Origin: Cervus elaphus
Lineage: Eukaryota > Chordata > Mammalia > Artiodactyla > Cervidae
NCBI RefSeq assembly: GCF_910594005.1
Contig: NC_057848.1
Coordinates: 138,766,155-138,830,154 of the forward strand
Direction of reading: 5' to 3'
Length of the DNA stretch: 64,000 nucleotides
A program made the position numbers and the translations under genes. Positions 22,110-32,935 of the stretch are shown here, in pieces. Position 1 is the stretch's first letter. Each line of letters opens with the position of its first letter. The notes under the pieces are model-generated. The model was not told the origin of the DNA and ran no database searches. It saw only the letters and a program-made list of their open reading frames with translations.

Positions 22110-22984
22110 ATGACGGAAAACAGATGCTTTCTTCAAAAAATGATGCTGGAAAAACTGGACAGCTATATGCAAAAAAATAAAATTAGAACATTCTCTAACA
22201 CCATACACACATAAAACTCAAAATGGATTAAATACCTATGTGTAAGGCTGAATACTAAAAAACTCTTACAGGAAAGGATAAGCAGAGCACTTTGACATAA
22301 ATCATTGCAATATCTCAATCTTTCTTAGAGAAATGTAAATAAAAACAAAAATAAGCAAGTGGGACCCAATTAAACTCAAAAGCTTTTGCACAGCAAAGGA
22401 AACCATAAATAAGACAAAAAGACAACCTATAGAATGGGAGAAAATATTTGCAAATGATGGGACCTACAAGGCATTAATCTCTAAAATTTACAAACCGCTC
22501 ACACAACTCAACAACAACAACCATCCAATCAAAAAATGGGGTGAGGGATCTAAATAAACACTTCTCCAAAGAAAACATACAGATTGCCAACATGCACATG
22601 AAAAGGTGCTCAACATGGCTAATTATTAGATAAATGTAAATGAAAACTATAGTGAGATATCACCTCACACCAGTCAGAATGGCAATCAACCAAAAGTCTA
22701 CAAACGATAAATGCTGGAGAGGGTGTGGAGAAAAGGGAACCCTCCTCTACTATTGGTGGGAATGTAAGTTGGTACAGCCACTATGGAGAACACTATGAAG
22801 GTTCCTTAAAAAACTGCACATAGAGCTACCATATGATCCAGCAATCCCACTCCTGGGCATATATCTGGTGGAAAACATGGTTCAAAAGGATAGATATACT
22901 CCAATATTCATTGCAGCACTATTTATAACAGCCAAGACAAGGAAGCAACCGAAATATCAAACAACAGATGGATGGATAAAAAAT

Positions 22985-23088
22985 ATATGTATACAACAGA
23001 TGGATGTATGTTATGTGTATGTATATACATTTATATATCTATATATAGAGACATCTAAATATATCTATACACATACACACACACACAA
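22985..23088. repeat. AT-rich and (CA)n microsatellite in L1 3' region
   Basis: Interrupted TATG/ATATCT repeats followed by (AC)n ending at about 23088, just before the AATGGAATACTCC landmark of L1. It replaces the short 'tatatat' site of other copies. Confidence 0.85.
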
Positions 23089-23769
23089 TGGAATACTCCT
23101 CAGCCATTAAAAAGAATGAAATAACGCCATTTGTAGCAACATGGATGGACCTGAAGATGATCATACTAAGTGAAGTAAGTCAGACAGAGAAAGATAAATA
23201 CTATATGATATCACTCATATGCAGACTCTAAAAAAGGATTGCTACAAATGAACTTATTTATACTATAGAAATAGACTCAGACTTAGAGAATGAACTGATG
23301 GTTACCCAGGGAGAAGGGTGGGGGTGGGTGGATTCAGAGTTTGGGATGGACATACACACACTGCTATATTTAAAACAAATAACCAACAAGGTCCTACTGT
23401 ATAGCACAGAGAACTCTGCTCACTATTCTGTAATAACCTAAATGGGAAAAGAATTTGAAGAATAATAGATATACGTATAACTCAATCACTCAGCTGTACA
23501 CCTGAAACTAACACAACGTTGTTAATCAACTATACTCCAATATAAAATAAGAATTAAAAAACCTAAGAAAATGTATTAGCAAGAGATCAAAATGCAAATA
23601 TACTTCCAGCCACATTCTCTTACAACTATTGTGATAAGATGTGAAATAAATGGTCTTCCACAGGGGGTGAAAGAACAACCATTTACAGCTGAGGACTCCC
23701 ATGTCACAAACACTACATACCCATTAATGTATGATACAATCTGGTGAGGTGGTAGAATGTTGAAATTAA

Positions 23770-23945
23770 GCCCACAGTATTCAGAGCACCACCCCCCATC
23801 TTATTAGCTCTGTGATATTCGTAAAGTTAATAAAGCTCTCTGTGCCTGTGTAAAATGGAGATAGAATTTTCCTTATCAGGTTCTTGTAAGCATCACAGAA
23901 GTAAATACAAAGAACTTGGCTTGGCACCTAATTATGACAATATTA
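23770..23945 (+). mobile_element. MIR SINE
   Basis: Diverged mammalian-wide repeat in plus orientation. The order is 'agctctgtgatattcg' (equivalent to the MIR 'gctgtgtgaccttgg' core), then 'ctctctgtgcctgtgtaaaatggagata', then 'cagaagtaaatacaaag' and 'cttggctt ggcacc'. Ancient and inert. Its presence indicates that the flanks are old genomic sequence. Confidence 0.7.
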
Positions 23946-24220
23946 ATGTTTGTCCTCATTACTGAGTATCTCACTCTTCGGAAGTTATAAAAGCACTAAT
24001 GTAGGATTTGTGTTAAACAACTAAAACAAACAAAAAATCACTCCTTGGTAGGAGTTACACACACAACACACATACACAGGCATGCACACAAGAGGTTCAC
24101 ACATTGGCATTGGTCTCCTGACTTCAGGGAGCATCTTTATGTTACTTTGAATTCTCAGTCAGGTGTTTTACATGTGTCTGTTTCATTAGGATTGGTTTCT
24201 GGAGATCTATCTTTTTCTTT

Positions 24221-24507
24221 TTTTAAAAATTAATTATATTTTAGTTGCACTGGCTCTTCATTGTTTCTCACAGGCTTTATACTTGCAGCAAGCTGGGGCT
24301 ACTCTCTAGTTGAGGTGTGCAGGGCTTCTCATTGTAGTGGTTTCTCTTGTTGTGGAGCATGGGCTCTAGGGCATGTGGACGCAGTAGTTGTGGCACATGG
24401 GCTTAGTTGCTCTAGGGCATGTGGGATCCTCCCAGACCAGGGATCAAATCTGCATCTCCTGCATTGGCAGGTGGACTCTTTTCATCCACTGTACCACCAG
24501 GGAAGTC
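24221..24507 (-). mobile_element. CHR-2-type SINE, near full length, minus strand
   Basis: Reverse complement of a CHR SINE. It starts with the A/T-rich tail (TTTTAAAAATTAATTAT) and carries the internal GTTGTGGAGCATGGGCTCTA and 'gggcttagttgc' blocks. It ends with the tRNA-like head GACCAGGGATCAAATC ... ACCACCAGGGAAGTC. TSDs are CTATCTTTTTCTTT (24207-24220) and CTATCTTTTACTTT (24508-24521), with one mismatch. The plus-strand full-length copy at 30472-30810 shows the same blocks in the opposite order. Confidence 0.9.
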
Positions 24508-24521
24508 CTATCTTTTACTTT

Positions 24522-24752
24522 TATTTGTAACATATTTCCCTGTTTCTTTGCCTTCACTGTGTTGAGTTCTGCACATTAGAAGAGAGTCATCTCTTCCAGT
24601 CTTCACAGATGGGTCTTGTGCAGGAGAAGACACTCAATCCTCTCAGCCAGAAATGTGGGCTATTTCTCAAACCTTTGTGCTACTCCCAAAGCAGTGTCTT
24701 GTTCTTAGCAGCCCCCTGGCCTCTTGAGCCTGAGAGGTCCCATTAGTGCTCT
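24522..24752. other. Unassigned flank of the diverged tandem repeat
   Basis: No clear repeat or exon. The last part (cccctggcctcttgagcctg) leads directly into the first monomer at 24753. It might be an even more diverged monomer, but I could not align it convincingly. Confidence 0.3.
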
Positions 24753-25280
24753 GAGACAGGCAAGACAGAAATCGGTCCCTTGAACAGCAGAAGCGAATGC
24801 TACGGTTCTGGCAGTGCAGTTCAACTCCTTTGATCCTCAGGGGAAAAGCTTGGATCTGGAGTTTGTCACTGTTTGCTCTGTGCTGCACTGGGCAAGGAGC
24901 GTGTGCCTCCAAGATCCTTGCAACCGCTGCTTTTCTGCCAGTGGCCTCCAGGGCCTGGCATCTGTCAGGCCCTCTTGTTCTCAGGGACAGGCAAGCTAGA
25001 AGTCAGATTCTGGGGTAGCAGAAAGAAATGCTGGGGTGCTAAATGTGCAGGCAGAGTCCTTTCAAGGAGAACTTGGTAGCTGGGCTTTATTGGCTGCTCT
25101 CTGTGCTGAGTCAGGGGAGGAGCTGTGGGAGGAGCCTGCCTGCTCTTTTGAAACTATCGCTTTGTTCTCCCAGGGAGTAGCCTATGCCAGCGCTATCATC
25201 ACCTAGAGATAGATGAGTTAGAAGCCGGATCCTTGGGTACAGATCCCTGAGGGGAAACACTGGGGTGGGAGTCGTGCAGC
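24753..25280. repeat. Three diverged tandem monomers of about 225 bp
   Basis: Repeated start blocks occur at 24753 (gacaggcaagacagaaatcg), 24984 (gacaggcaagctagaagtca) and about 25210 (agatgagttagaagccgga). Each is followed by a segment containing CAG(A/C)AG and 'aatgct.cgg/gggg'. Later in each of the first two units there is a 'gctctgtgctg...gggaaggagc'-like block at matching distance. Spacing is about 230 and 226 bp. The third unit is cut at about 25280. It resembles tandem promoter monomers of some LINE 5' UTRs, or a degraded minisatellite. I cannot name the family. Confidence 0.5.
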
Positions 25281-26349
25281 AAATATATAATCAGACATAA
25301 GATATATTACTGACGAGAGGTAGATTCCCCAGGAAGCAAATGAGGCTTCAGTATCATCAAGGGCCTCTCAGCTGCACAGACTCTTTGGAGTGCTGGTCAT
25401 TTTGGGGAAGTTGTAGAATGTTCTAGATGGGGAGAGGAAGCCAGCTTTCCAACAGGAAACCAGTCTTTTGAAGCATTGCTGGCAAATTTCCTATTTTTTC
25501 TCAGAGACAGCAATCTGAATTTCCAAGAAAACCAACATGTGCTGTTATGTTTTTTTCTCATTATAAATAATGATTCAACATTCTGCCTAATTTTGTATTC
25601 ATAGTCCTGTATCATTATCCTTATAGAAGCACCCCCAAATTGCATAAACTTCAGATCCCACAAAATCTAGACCCAAACTTGCAATTGACCTCTTGGCTTT
25701 TGCATTAATTTGTATCATTTGTTCTCAAACCCCTTCTCCATCCTGCCCATCCCATTTAATTTTTGTTGGTCTGCCCAATTCTAATTTATGGAAGAAAGGT
25801 AAATATTCCCCAACGATTTATTTTTCATCAATCAGTGAAAGTTTATGTAAGTTAGGACTACAGATTTGATTTGGAACATCAGTGAAAGAGCTACTGTTCT
25901 ATGTTTAAAACTGTATTATATTCAAACTGGTATTTAAGTGAAATATATATTCATTACGAGTAAAATCTGTGTCTCCAAGACCATATCATGTGTGGATCAG
26001 TGATAGCCTTTCATGCTTGTTTCATGCTTGGTAGGGATTAGCACATGACAACAGAGTATTTCTCTACTCTTTTTGATTGCATAGCTATTGACCCTGATTG
26101 ATTTCTTATGGTGGTCAGCTTACAGTGCCTCCCATTCTATGCATTGAGGCAAGAACATGGAAAATTCAGCTGCTACAAAATAAGACTATTTTTTTTAAGA
26201 CTGTTTTATCATCATCATCGTACATTAAAAACTAGCATGTATACCACATATAACGCATTTAAGGAATAATGAAGTGATCAATGCCAATTGCTGGCCAATA
26301 CTGTGATTTAAGAAAGAAGCTCTACTTCACACTGTGCAAATTTTGGTGG
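25281..26349. other. Unassigned, single-copy-looking stretch
   Basis: AT-rich sequence without a family I can name. The minus-strand frame at 25663-25397 is uncharacterised and lacks gene context. Confidence 0.35.
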
Positions 26350-26854
26350 TTCCAGGATTGCAAGGGAAAAAATGGCAGCATGGGAGAACCCAGCTCCCTC
26401 CACCTCCCCTCCTGTATCAATGGCCAAACAGCTAAGCACAAACCAAAACAACTCTCAGAGACCTCTAGAGTCCACTTAGGAAGTCTGAGCAACGAAGTAG
26501 AACCAAAAAACTGAGACGAATTGCCCAAGAGGGAAAAGAGGACAATTTCACCTTGCCTGTATCATCCCATCCCCCAAGACGGCACCATTCAGAGTCAGGA
26601 AGGAACTTCCCAGCTAGAAAAAGTTCCTCCAGCCAGGAGAGGAAGCACAGGGTGACTGCCCAGCCTCTCAGGACACTGTATGAACGTTCTGCTTTGGTTT
26701 CATTCAACCCAGGCTGGCATTGGTGAGACGGTGCTCAGCCTATGAAAAACAAGCAGGAAAAGTAGAGGCCAGCCACCATTAGCTGACATGCAGCGGGCGT
26801 GATCCTGACTTGCAGATACCTGTTCTTCAGACAAACTCAGATATCACCACTTAT

Positions 26855-27050
26855 TTTTTAAGAAAAGTAGACCAATTTTTTAAAGTTTTTATTGAATTTG
26901 TTACACTAGTATATCTGTTTTATGTTTTGTTATTTTTTTGTTTGTTTGTTTGACTGCGAAACATGTGAGATCTTAGCTCCCCGACCAGGGATCGAACTCA
27001 CACCCCCTGCCTTGGAAGGCGAAATCTTAACCCTGGACCTCCAGGGATGT
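26855..27050 (-). mobile_element. CHR-type SINE inside ancient L1
   Basis: Starts with a T-rich tail including a (TTTG)n patch, then ACATGTGAGATCTTAGCTCC, GACCAGGGATCGAACTC and a 'ctggacctccaggga' head. TSDs are CTCAGATATCACCACTTAT (26836-26854) and CTCAGATTTCACCACTTAT (27051-27069), 19 bp with one mismatch. Shorter than the copies at 24221 and 30472. Confidence 0.9.
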
Positions 27051-27665
27051 CTCAGATTTCACCACTTATAAAGCTGAAGGCCAGCACAACCACCAGAGAT
27101 GCCTGAAAATCTCTCCAGCTCTTGCTCCGCAGGCTTCCACGTTTGGGGATGCCAGGTGCCCAAGTCCCTCCTGGCTCCTTTCCCACACCACCCCCCTCCA
27201 AGGGGAGACCAGAAACTGCTGGCAGAAATCCAGAGTCTCTGCGGCCATGCCAGTGTAAGATGTTAACTGCCTGAATTCCTCCCCACATCCATTGGAGCTC
27301 AGGAGCCACACTGGCAGCCAGATCTGGCTTCAGCAGCTTTGAGAGTGAAGGCACCAGCCTTGGGATCCCTGGCTGAACCCTACCATTGGGCCTGCCCCCA
27401 GTGCTAACACTGTCAGCCACGCATTGGTACACCATGGCCTGACACTAGTCACGGGCTTCCACTTCTGTGTGTACGCCTGGAGGGAGAGTGTACAAGCATA
27501 TGGGAACACATCGACAACCAGGGCCCTGGCAGCTGCTTTTCAGTTCAGATCAGGCCTTGTCTTCTTTCATTGACTGGCACCAATATGCCCATCTGTAGCT
27601 AGCCCCTCCAGTGGTGCACTTGCATGCCACTGAGCCAATCTTCTACCATGTGCACCCCCAGGGTG

Positions 27666-27872
27666 GTAAAAGATTCATTGCTCAGTTGTGTCAGACCCTT
27701 TGCAACCCCATGGACTGTAGCCCACCAGGCTGTTCTGTCCATGGGATTTCCCAGGCAAGAATGCTGGAGTGGGTTGCCATTTCCTTCTCCAGAGGATCTT
27801 CCCAACCCAGGTATTGAACCTGGGTCTCCTGCATCACAGGCAGATTCTTTACCGCCTGAGCTACCAGGGAAG
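27666..27872 (-). mobile_element. Bov-tA SINE inside ancient L1
   Basis: Reverse complement of a full Bov-tA: GCTCAGTTGTGTCAGACCC, 'catggactgtagcccaccagg', 'gggttgccatttccttctcc', 'gaacctgggtctcctgc' and 'ctgagctaccagggaagcc'. TSD CCCCAGGGTG lies at 27656-27665 and 27873-27882. The antisense strand of this SINE is open over about 129 codons (27624-28013), which is a shadow. Confidence 0.92.
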
Positions 27873-29000
27873 CCCCAGGGTGATGGTGTGCATTCGTCGG
27901 AGAGCACGGCAACAGCTAGTGAGCCGATAGCGGACCCGGGCCCTTGCTCCCAAACCATCACTATTCATGTGTCTGGAACTGGCCCCTGTCACAACATAAC
28001 TACCTACAGATGACCTCCACAGCTGTGTGTGTGAAAACCACTGGCTCAAGTCACCACTGCTACTTGCCCTGGTCCCTAACTACCAGACCTGTAGGCACAT
28101 ATTAAGATCCTAATGGCACTTATAGCAACTGCAATCCACCCACAGTACTCACCTAGATCCATGTAGTTGATGCTGTGGACTACGGCAGCCTGAGCCACAG
28201 AGACTTTATGCCCTCTTCAGACCACTGTAACCATACACCTCTGCACTTGGCGACCTGCATCATTAGACCTCAGGTGACAGCGTGAGCCACAGGTCTTCTC
28301 TTACTGAATTCAATCGATAAAGTCTAGAGGAGGTGACTGCTTCTTCAAATGTACAGACATCCATACAGACTACAGAGATTACAAGGAATCAGGGAAATGT
28401 GTTAAAAATGTGTTCCAAAAGAATACAGTAAACCTTTAGTAACTGGTCCCAAAAAAATGGTGATTTGGGAATAATCCAGCAGAGAGTTCAAGGTAATTAT
28501 TCTACAGATGCTCAGAGAGAGACAAGAGAATATGGATAAACAATTTAATGATCTCAGAAAATTATACAATAAAAAATGAGAAGTTCCACAAAGAGATAGA
28601 AAACATAAGAAGAATGAAATAGGAAGTTTGGAGCTTAATACAATAACTGAACTGAAAAGTCCAATACAGAGCTTCAACAGGAGAGCTGGACAAGCAAGAC
28701 ATAGTATTAGTGAGGAATAAGACAGAAATTAAAATTACCCAGAGGTACAAAAAGGAAAAACAATGAGAGGGAATGATGAAAGCCTACACAACCTATGAGA
28801 TACCATCAAAAGAAACTGCAAGGACTACTGCAGTCCCAAAAGGAGAAGGAGGAGGAAAGGGAGTAGAAAGTTTCTTTTAAAAAAATAATGGCTAGGAAAT
28901 TCCCAAACCCACAGAGAGATCTGAACAACCAACTTCATGAACCTGTGACCTCAAATTTTTGATCTGAAATGATCTTTTCCAAGACACAATAATAAAACTG

Positions 29001-29225
29001 TTGAAAGACAAAGAATTTAAAAAGCAGCCAGAGGGGGAAAAATCTCATAGAAGGGAACCCCAAATAGGCTATCAGAGGATTTCCCTAACAGAGACCTTGA
29101 AGGCCAAAAGAGAATGGGATGGTATATTCAAACTTCTGAAAGAAAAAAAAATGCCAACCAACAATACTTTATTCAGCAAAGTTGTCCTTCAAGACTTAAG
29201 CCCAAATAAAGACTCTTCCAAATAA
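29001..29225 (+). pseudogene. L1 ORF1 C-terminal relic
   Basis: A 75-codon frame reading a recognisable part of L1 ORF1p: an ETLKAKREWDGIFKLLKEK segment that matches the conserved TLQARREW..IFN.LKEKN motif of the RNA-binding C-terminal domain. It runs about 150 bp before the presumed ORF1 end. Upstream coding sequence is scattered over frames. In a live element this protein coats L1 RNA. Here it is a fossil. Confidence 0.7.
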
Positions 29226-30125
29226 ACAGAAAGAAGCTGAGAATTCCTCAACACTAAATCTGCCTTATAAGAAGTGCTAAAGTAGTTTGAGTTGAAGCAA
29301 AGGGATGCTATTTAGTAACATGAAAACATATAAAAATGTGCCATACACTGGTAAAATTAAGAAGATACTCAGATAATGAATACCATAATATGGTAATATG
29401 GTGAAGTTCTAATTAATTGTAGTATAAAGGTCATTTATAATACTTTATCCTTTACTTACAGCTACAATAATGTTATCAGAGCTATAGCATAAAATAATGT
29501 AAACAGTGACAGTAAAATTTAAAAGGGGGAGCAACAGGATAGAGTTTTGTCTGCATTTGAAGTTAAATTGTTATCAGCATAAAACAGATTATTCTATGTA
29601 AGTTTTATGTAAGCCTCATAGGAACTATTGACAAATAGCGAAAAGCTAAAATAGATCCCCAAAATGTACAGAGAAGGGAATCAAAGCATACCACTACAGA
29701 ATAATCATCAATTTACAAAGGAAGGCAACAGGAAAGGAAGAAAAGAAAACCAGAACTATAAAAACATTCAGGAAACCATAAGATGGCATTAGCAAGACTT
29801 ATTAACCAATACTCTAAATTTTAATTGACTGAGTTCTCCAATCAAAAGGCCCAGAGTGGCTGGATGGACAAACAAACAATTTAAGACTCATCTCTATGTT
29901 GCCTTCATTATACTCACTTCAGCTTTAAGGACACACATAGGCTCAAATTGAAGGGATGGCAAAAGGTATTCCATCAAAGCAGATACCACAAGAGGGCAGA
30001 GGTAGCTATACTTACATCATTCTATCCTGATAATGGGGTTAATTCAACAAGAAGACACAATAATCACAAAAAAATGTACCGACACTGAAACAGCTAAATA
30101 CATTAAGCAAGTAGTAACAGATCCA

Positions 30126-30200
30126 TGGGGCTGCAAAGAGTCAGACACATCTGAGAAACAGTGTGTGCATGCATGCTTGTGCGCACACACACATGCACAC
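30126..30200 (+). mobile_element. Tiny BovB/Bov SINE 3'-end insertion with (CA)n tail
   Basis: Contains the BovB 3' terminal block GGGGCTGCAAAGAGTCAGAC followed by a GTGTGCATGCATGC/CACACACA tail. TSD CAGATCCA lies at 30118-30125 and 30201-30208. Host L1 reads continuously when it is removed ('gtagtaacagatccaaag'). Confidence 0.85.
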
Positions 30201-30225
30201 CAGATCCAAAGGGAGAAATAGACAA

Positions 30226-30471
30226 CAATCTAACTTTTATGTTTATAGCAGAAAGAGTCATAGAGAGTGACAAAGATTGAGAAAGAGGAGAAGGAAACTA
30301 GAAGTTCAAACAATGTGGGCAATTCAGTCTACCATTCCAGTAAACACATATCCTAGAGGAAGCATAAGGTGAGGAGCATGAATACGCTGATACACTGGCT
30401 GGTCCTAGTTCAGGCCTTCATTTCATAAAGTTTTGAGTGTGATTTTAGCATTTAAAGGTGTATTGTTTTCA
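30226..30471. other. Short unassigned stretch
   Basis: Purine-rich at about 30245-30300. No repeat recognised beyond the end of the L1. Confidence 0.35.
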
Positions 30472-30810
30472 GGGCTTCCCTGGTGGTCCAGAGGTAAGAA
30501 TCTGCCGACTGATGCAGGGGACATGGCTTCGATCCCTGGTCCAGGAAGAACCCACATGCTGCGGAGCAACCAAGCCCGCGCACCACAATGACTGAGCCCG
30601 CTATCTAGAGCTCACGAGTCACAACTACCGAGCCCACACACTACAGCTACTGAAGCCCATGTGCCCTGGGGCCCATGCTCCGCAACAACAGAAGCCGCCA
30701 CAATGAGAAACCCACACGGCAATAAAGAGTAACCCCCACTCACTGCAACTAGGGAAAGCCTGCAGGTAGCAACATAGACCCAGAACAACCAAAAACAAAT
30801 AAATATTTTA
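30472..30810 (+). mobile_element. CHR-2-type SINE, full length
   Basis: tRNA-derived head GGGCTTCCCTGGTGG ... CTTCGATCCCTGGTCC with a B-box-like motif. Long body of repeated 'ccacaac.actgagccc' modules, then 'gcaataaagagtaaccccc' and 'agcaacatagaccca', and an A/T-rich AACAAATAAATATTTT end. The flanks AAAGGTGTATTGTTTTCA (30454-30471) and AAAGATGTGTATTTTCA (30811-30827) are an imperfect TSD. It is diagnostic of cetartiodactyls that share CHR SINEs. Confidence 0.92.
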
Positions 30811-31299
30811 AAAGATGTGTATTTTCATACAACATACCATCTAAAAGCCAGTCAGCACTTCATTTGGTGCTCAAGAAACAGAAACTTACTGCCATACTGA
30901 GAAAAAAATCATGGGTTGGATTTTTTAGGTAGTTTTTTAGCCCCTAATGTGTCACCTTCCTAAGGAATGTTCAAGCGTCATTTTGACTTAATGTAATGAC
31001 TTTTGTTCCTAACTCTTATACACAGAGGATGTCACCTGCTACTTCAGTAAACAAAGGATATCGCAGCCATAACATCATCAGCCACTGCACCTGCCCCAAT
31101 GTTGCAACCTGAAGAGCATTCAGGACAGAGAAAAATTGGATACTGGCTTCAGATAGTTAGGATGCATGTCAAAGGAATAATTTTAATGTGTCTAGACTCA
31201 TGCCTCTTCTCATACATACAAAAGGACTAAAATAATTAACTTGAAATGTTTACTAGTGATTAGCTGTAATCTTTTAATGTTCAACTACATGATGCATTT
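30811..31299. other. Single-copy-looking stretch
   Basis: No repeat or exon recognised. Confidence 0.4.
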
Positions 31300-31475
31300 A
31301 TCCCCAACAAAAACTCCTCTATATCCTGGGTCATCCCTTATCTCTTTGGAGCAGTTTCTCAGAGCTGTCTGAGAGGCTAAATCCCAGGCTACAGTCCTCA
31401 GCAAGATCATCAAATACAACATAACTCTCAACTTTTAGGCTGTGTTTTTTGTTTTTTTTTTTCAGTCAACACTAT
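31300..31475 (+). mobile_element. LTR-like repeat fragment related to 61715-61860
   Basis: Contains CTCTTTGGAGCAGTTTCTCAG, 'gctacagtcctca', then 'ataactctcaactttt' and a terminal TTTCAGTCAACAC after a T-run. Read in the same sense, the reverse complement of about 61715-61850 shows the same blocks in the same order, with AATAAAACTTAAC as a poly(A) signal. The layout (poly(A) signal followed by an end at ..TCAACA) fits the right end of a mammalian ERV LTR. The family name is uncertain. Confidence 0.55.
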
Positions 31476-32694
31476 CCAAATTATTTGTTTCTCAACATAA
31501 GATATGAATTCATGATTATGTCCATTAGCACCTCGAGTAGAAAGAAATAAAATACAGGGAATGTGAATATTAAGCAACCATTAAAAGTGCTAGGGAAGTA
31601 ATAGTAAAGTAAGAATGTCAGAAGTAACAGTCAGAGAAGTAAAAATGGCATGTGATGAGAAGGTAGATAACATAAATTGGTTCATGTACATGAATATATG
31701 ATAAGCAAGCAGAAAAACTGCTTACAGTCTAATGCCTTGATTTCTAAACTTGGTCACAGTGTAGGTGTTCATAACATCTTTCACTACTCAACTTTTATGT
31801 TACTCACAGCTGATCATGGTTGTTTACCTTTATTCCTAAAAGATGTGAGTCCTTAAAGATCCTGTCTACACTGGATTGCTATGTATAACCAATTTTGAAC
31901 ACCTTACATGGAAGTACGAAGAAGTTCTTCAGAGAATTGCTTGAATTCCATGCTCAAGACATAGCTACCTTGAACTCACTGTGAAGTAGCAACCTTACTT
32001 TCTCTTAATAATCAGGATCAATTAGTAGAGGAAATAGAGTAATATTTTGCCTGTTAATTAACTGGCATGCTGAATTCTGACCAGGTCATTTGGCAATTTC
32101 AGTTTTCACATTACCAGGAGAACTGTGGCTCTGGGGGAACTAATACTCTAAGCCAGCAGAACTCTCAATTATGGAAGGGATTAACTGTAATCAAACGACC
32201 GCCTGTCATTGTCCTCTCCCTCACAATGGCACCATGTTGAGTGCTCAGCATTTGTCTTTGCATTGGTAAACTGGTTATTCAGCAATGGAAGTGGAGAATC
32301 AATTGGAAAACTAAGAAACAGTGATTTACCTAAGGAAAACGAAAATCAGGGCAAGCCCTTTTTCTCATACTCAGGTATTCTCAAAACTAGATTATTGTTC
32401 ATATCATTCATATACAGATCTGTCCCCATTGGATTTTTTTAAAAAGCTTAATAAATGTGTGCATTTTCTTTCCTATCTTATACTTCATTGGTGCCCATGG
32501 AATTTGAAGACAAAAATCCTCTTTAAAGTTGTATAGCCAGATTATTCTATACCATCTCAAGTGTCCAGATCACATACTTTTTTCATAAAGAAAACTTATA
32601 ACTTGCCTTAAGGTTAAAAAAATAGAAACTTGTTTCAAAATATTTGCAATTTAGTGGGTACAATATTGTTATTGCCATAAGAACTTAATAATAG
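31476..32694. other. Single-copy-looking stretch
   Basis: AT-rich, with no repeat family or exon that I can support. The frames at 32209-32536 have no resemblance to known proteins. Confidence 0.4.
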
Positions 32695-32935
32695 TAAGCA
32701 ATTCCAAGGCACTTAAATCACTGTCAAGTCTTTATATGTAATGACTCATTTAATCCTTGTAACACCTTCAGGACATGGGGCATAAGTTACACCCATTTTA
32801 CAGATGTGGAAACTAAGGCAAGATGTTTAAGGTACTTGTCAAAAGTCACAAAGCTGTAATCTGGAGGAGTGGGGGTTCAGAAGCAAGCATTTTGGTGTCC
32901 AAGTACATTGTTCTATCCTCTTAGTTATGTGTCTC
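32695..32935 (-). mobile_element. MIR SINE, nearly full length
   Basis: Reverse complement of MIR: 'atgtaatgactcatttaatcc', 'cccattttacagatgtggaaactaaggc', 'cttgtcaaaagtcacaaagct' and a tRNA-like remnant ending at 'cattgttctatcctcttagt'. Core and flanks are recognisable despite high divergence. An old mammalian insertion. Confidence 0.85.

Larger units (their letters stand above)
21662..23565 (+). mobile_element. L1 LINE, 5'-truncated, with 19-bp TSD
   Basis: The L1 enters ORF2 in the region after RT ('tgacactgatgaaag', then 'gaagaatcaatattgtcaaaatg') and continues to the 3' UTR and A-rich tail (GAATTAAAAAACC). The flanks are 21643-21661 and 23566-23584, 19 bp each, identical except for one dinucleotide: CA on the left, TG on the right. 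Both are expected deamination products of a lost CpG. Inside lie a 29-bp tandem duplication (22052-22109) and an AT/AC microsatellite (22985-23088). No frame is intact. Confidence 0.93.
26350..30225 (+). mobile_element. Ancient L1M: 5' UTR, ORF1 and start of ORF2
   Basis: About 3.9 kb of an old L1 5' half. 26350-28300 is 5' UTR-like ('gggaacttcccagc' type blocks and 'gcctatgaaaaacaagc'). 28300-29250 is decayed ORF1. From about 29800 comes the ORF2 endonuclease start, with TTCTCCAATCAAAAGGC, 'cacttcagctttaaggacac' and 'gaggtagctatacttac' encoding the NSPIKRH..., CLQETHF-type region. ORF2 is lost after about 30225. Three insertions interrupt it: a CHR SINE (26855-27050), a Bov-tA (27666-27872) and a BovB/Bov tail (30126-30200). 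Confidence 0.85.

Noticed and set aside
27599..28013. Open frames around 27600-28010 on both strands
   Set aside because: They run across a Bov-tA SINE and ancient L1 5' UTR. Similar frames recur wherever Bov-tA is found.
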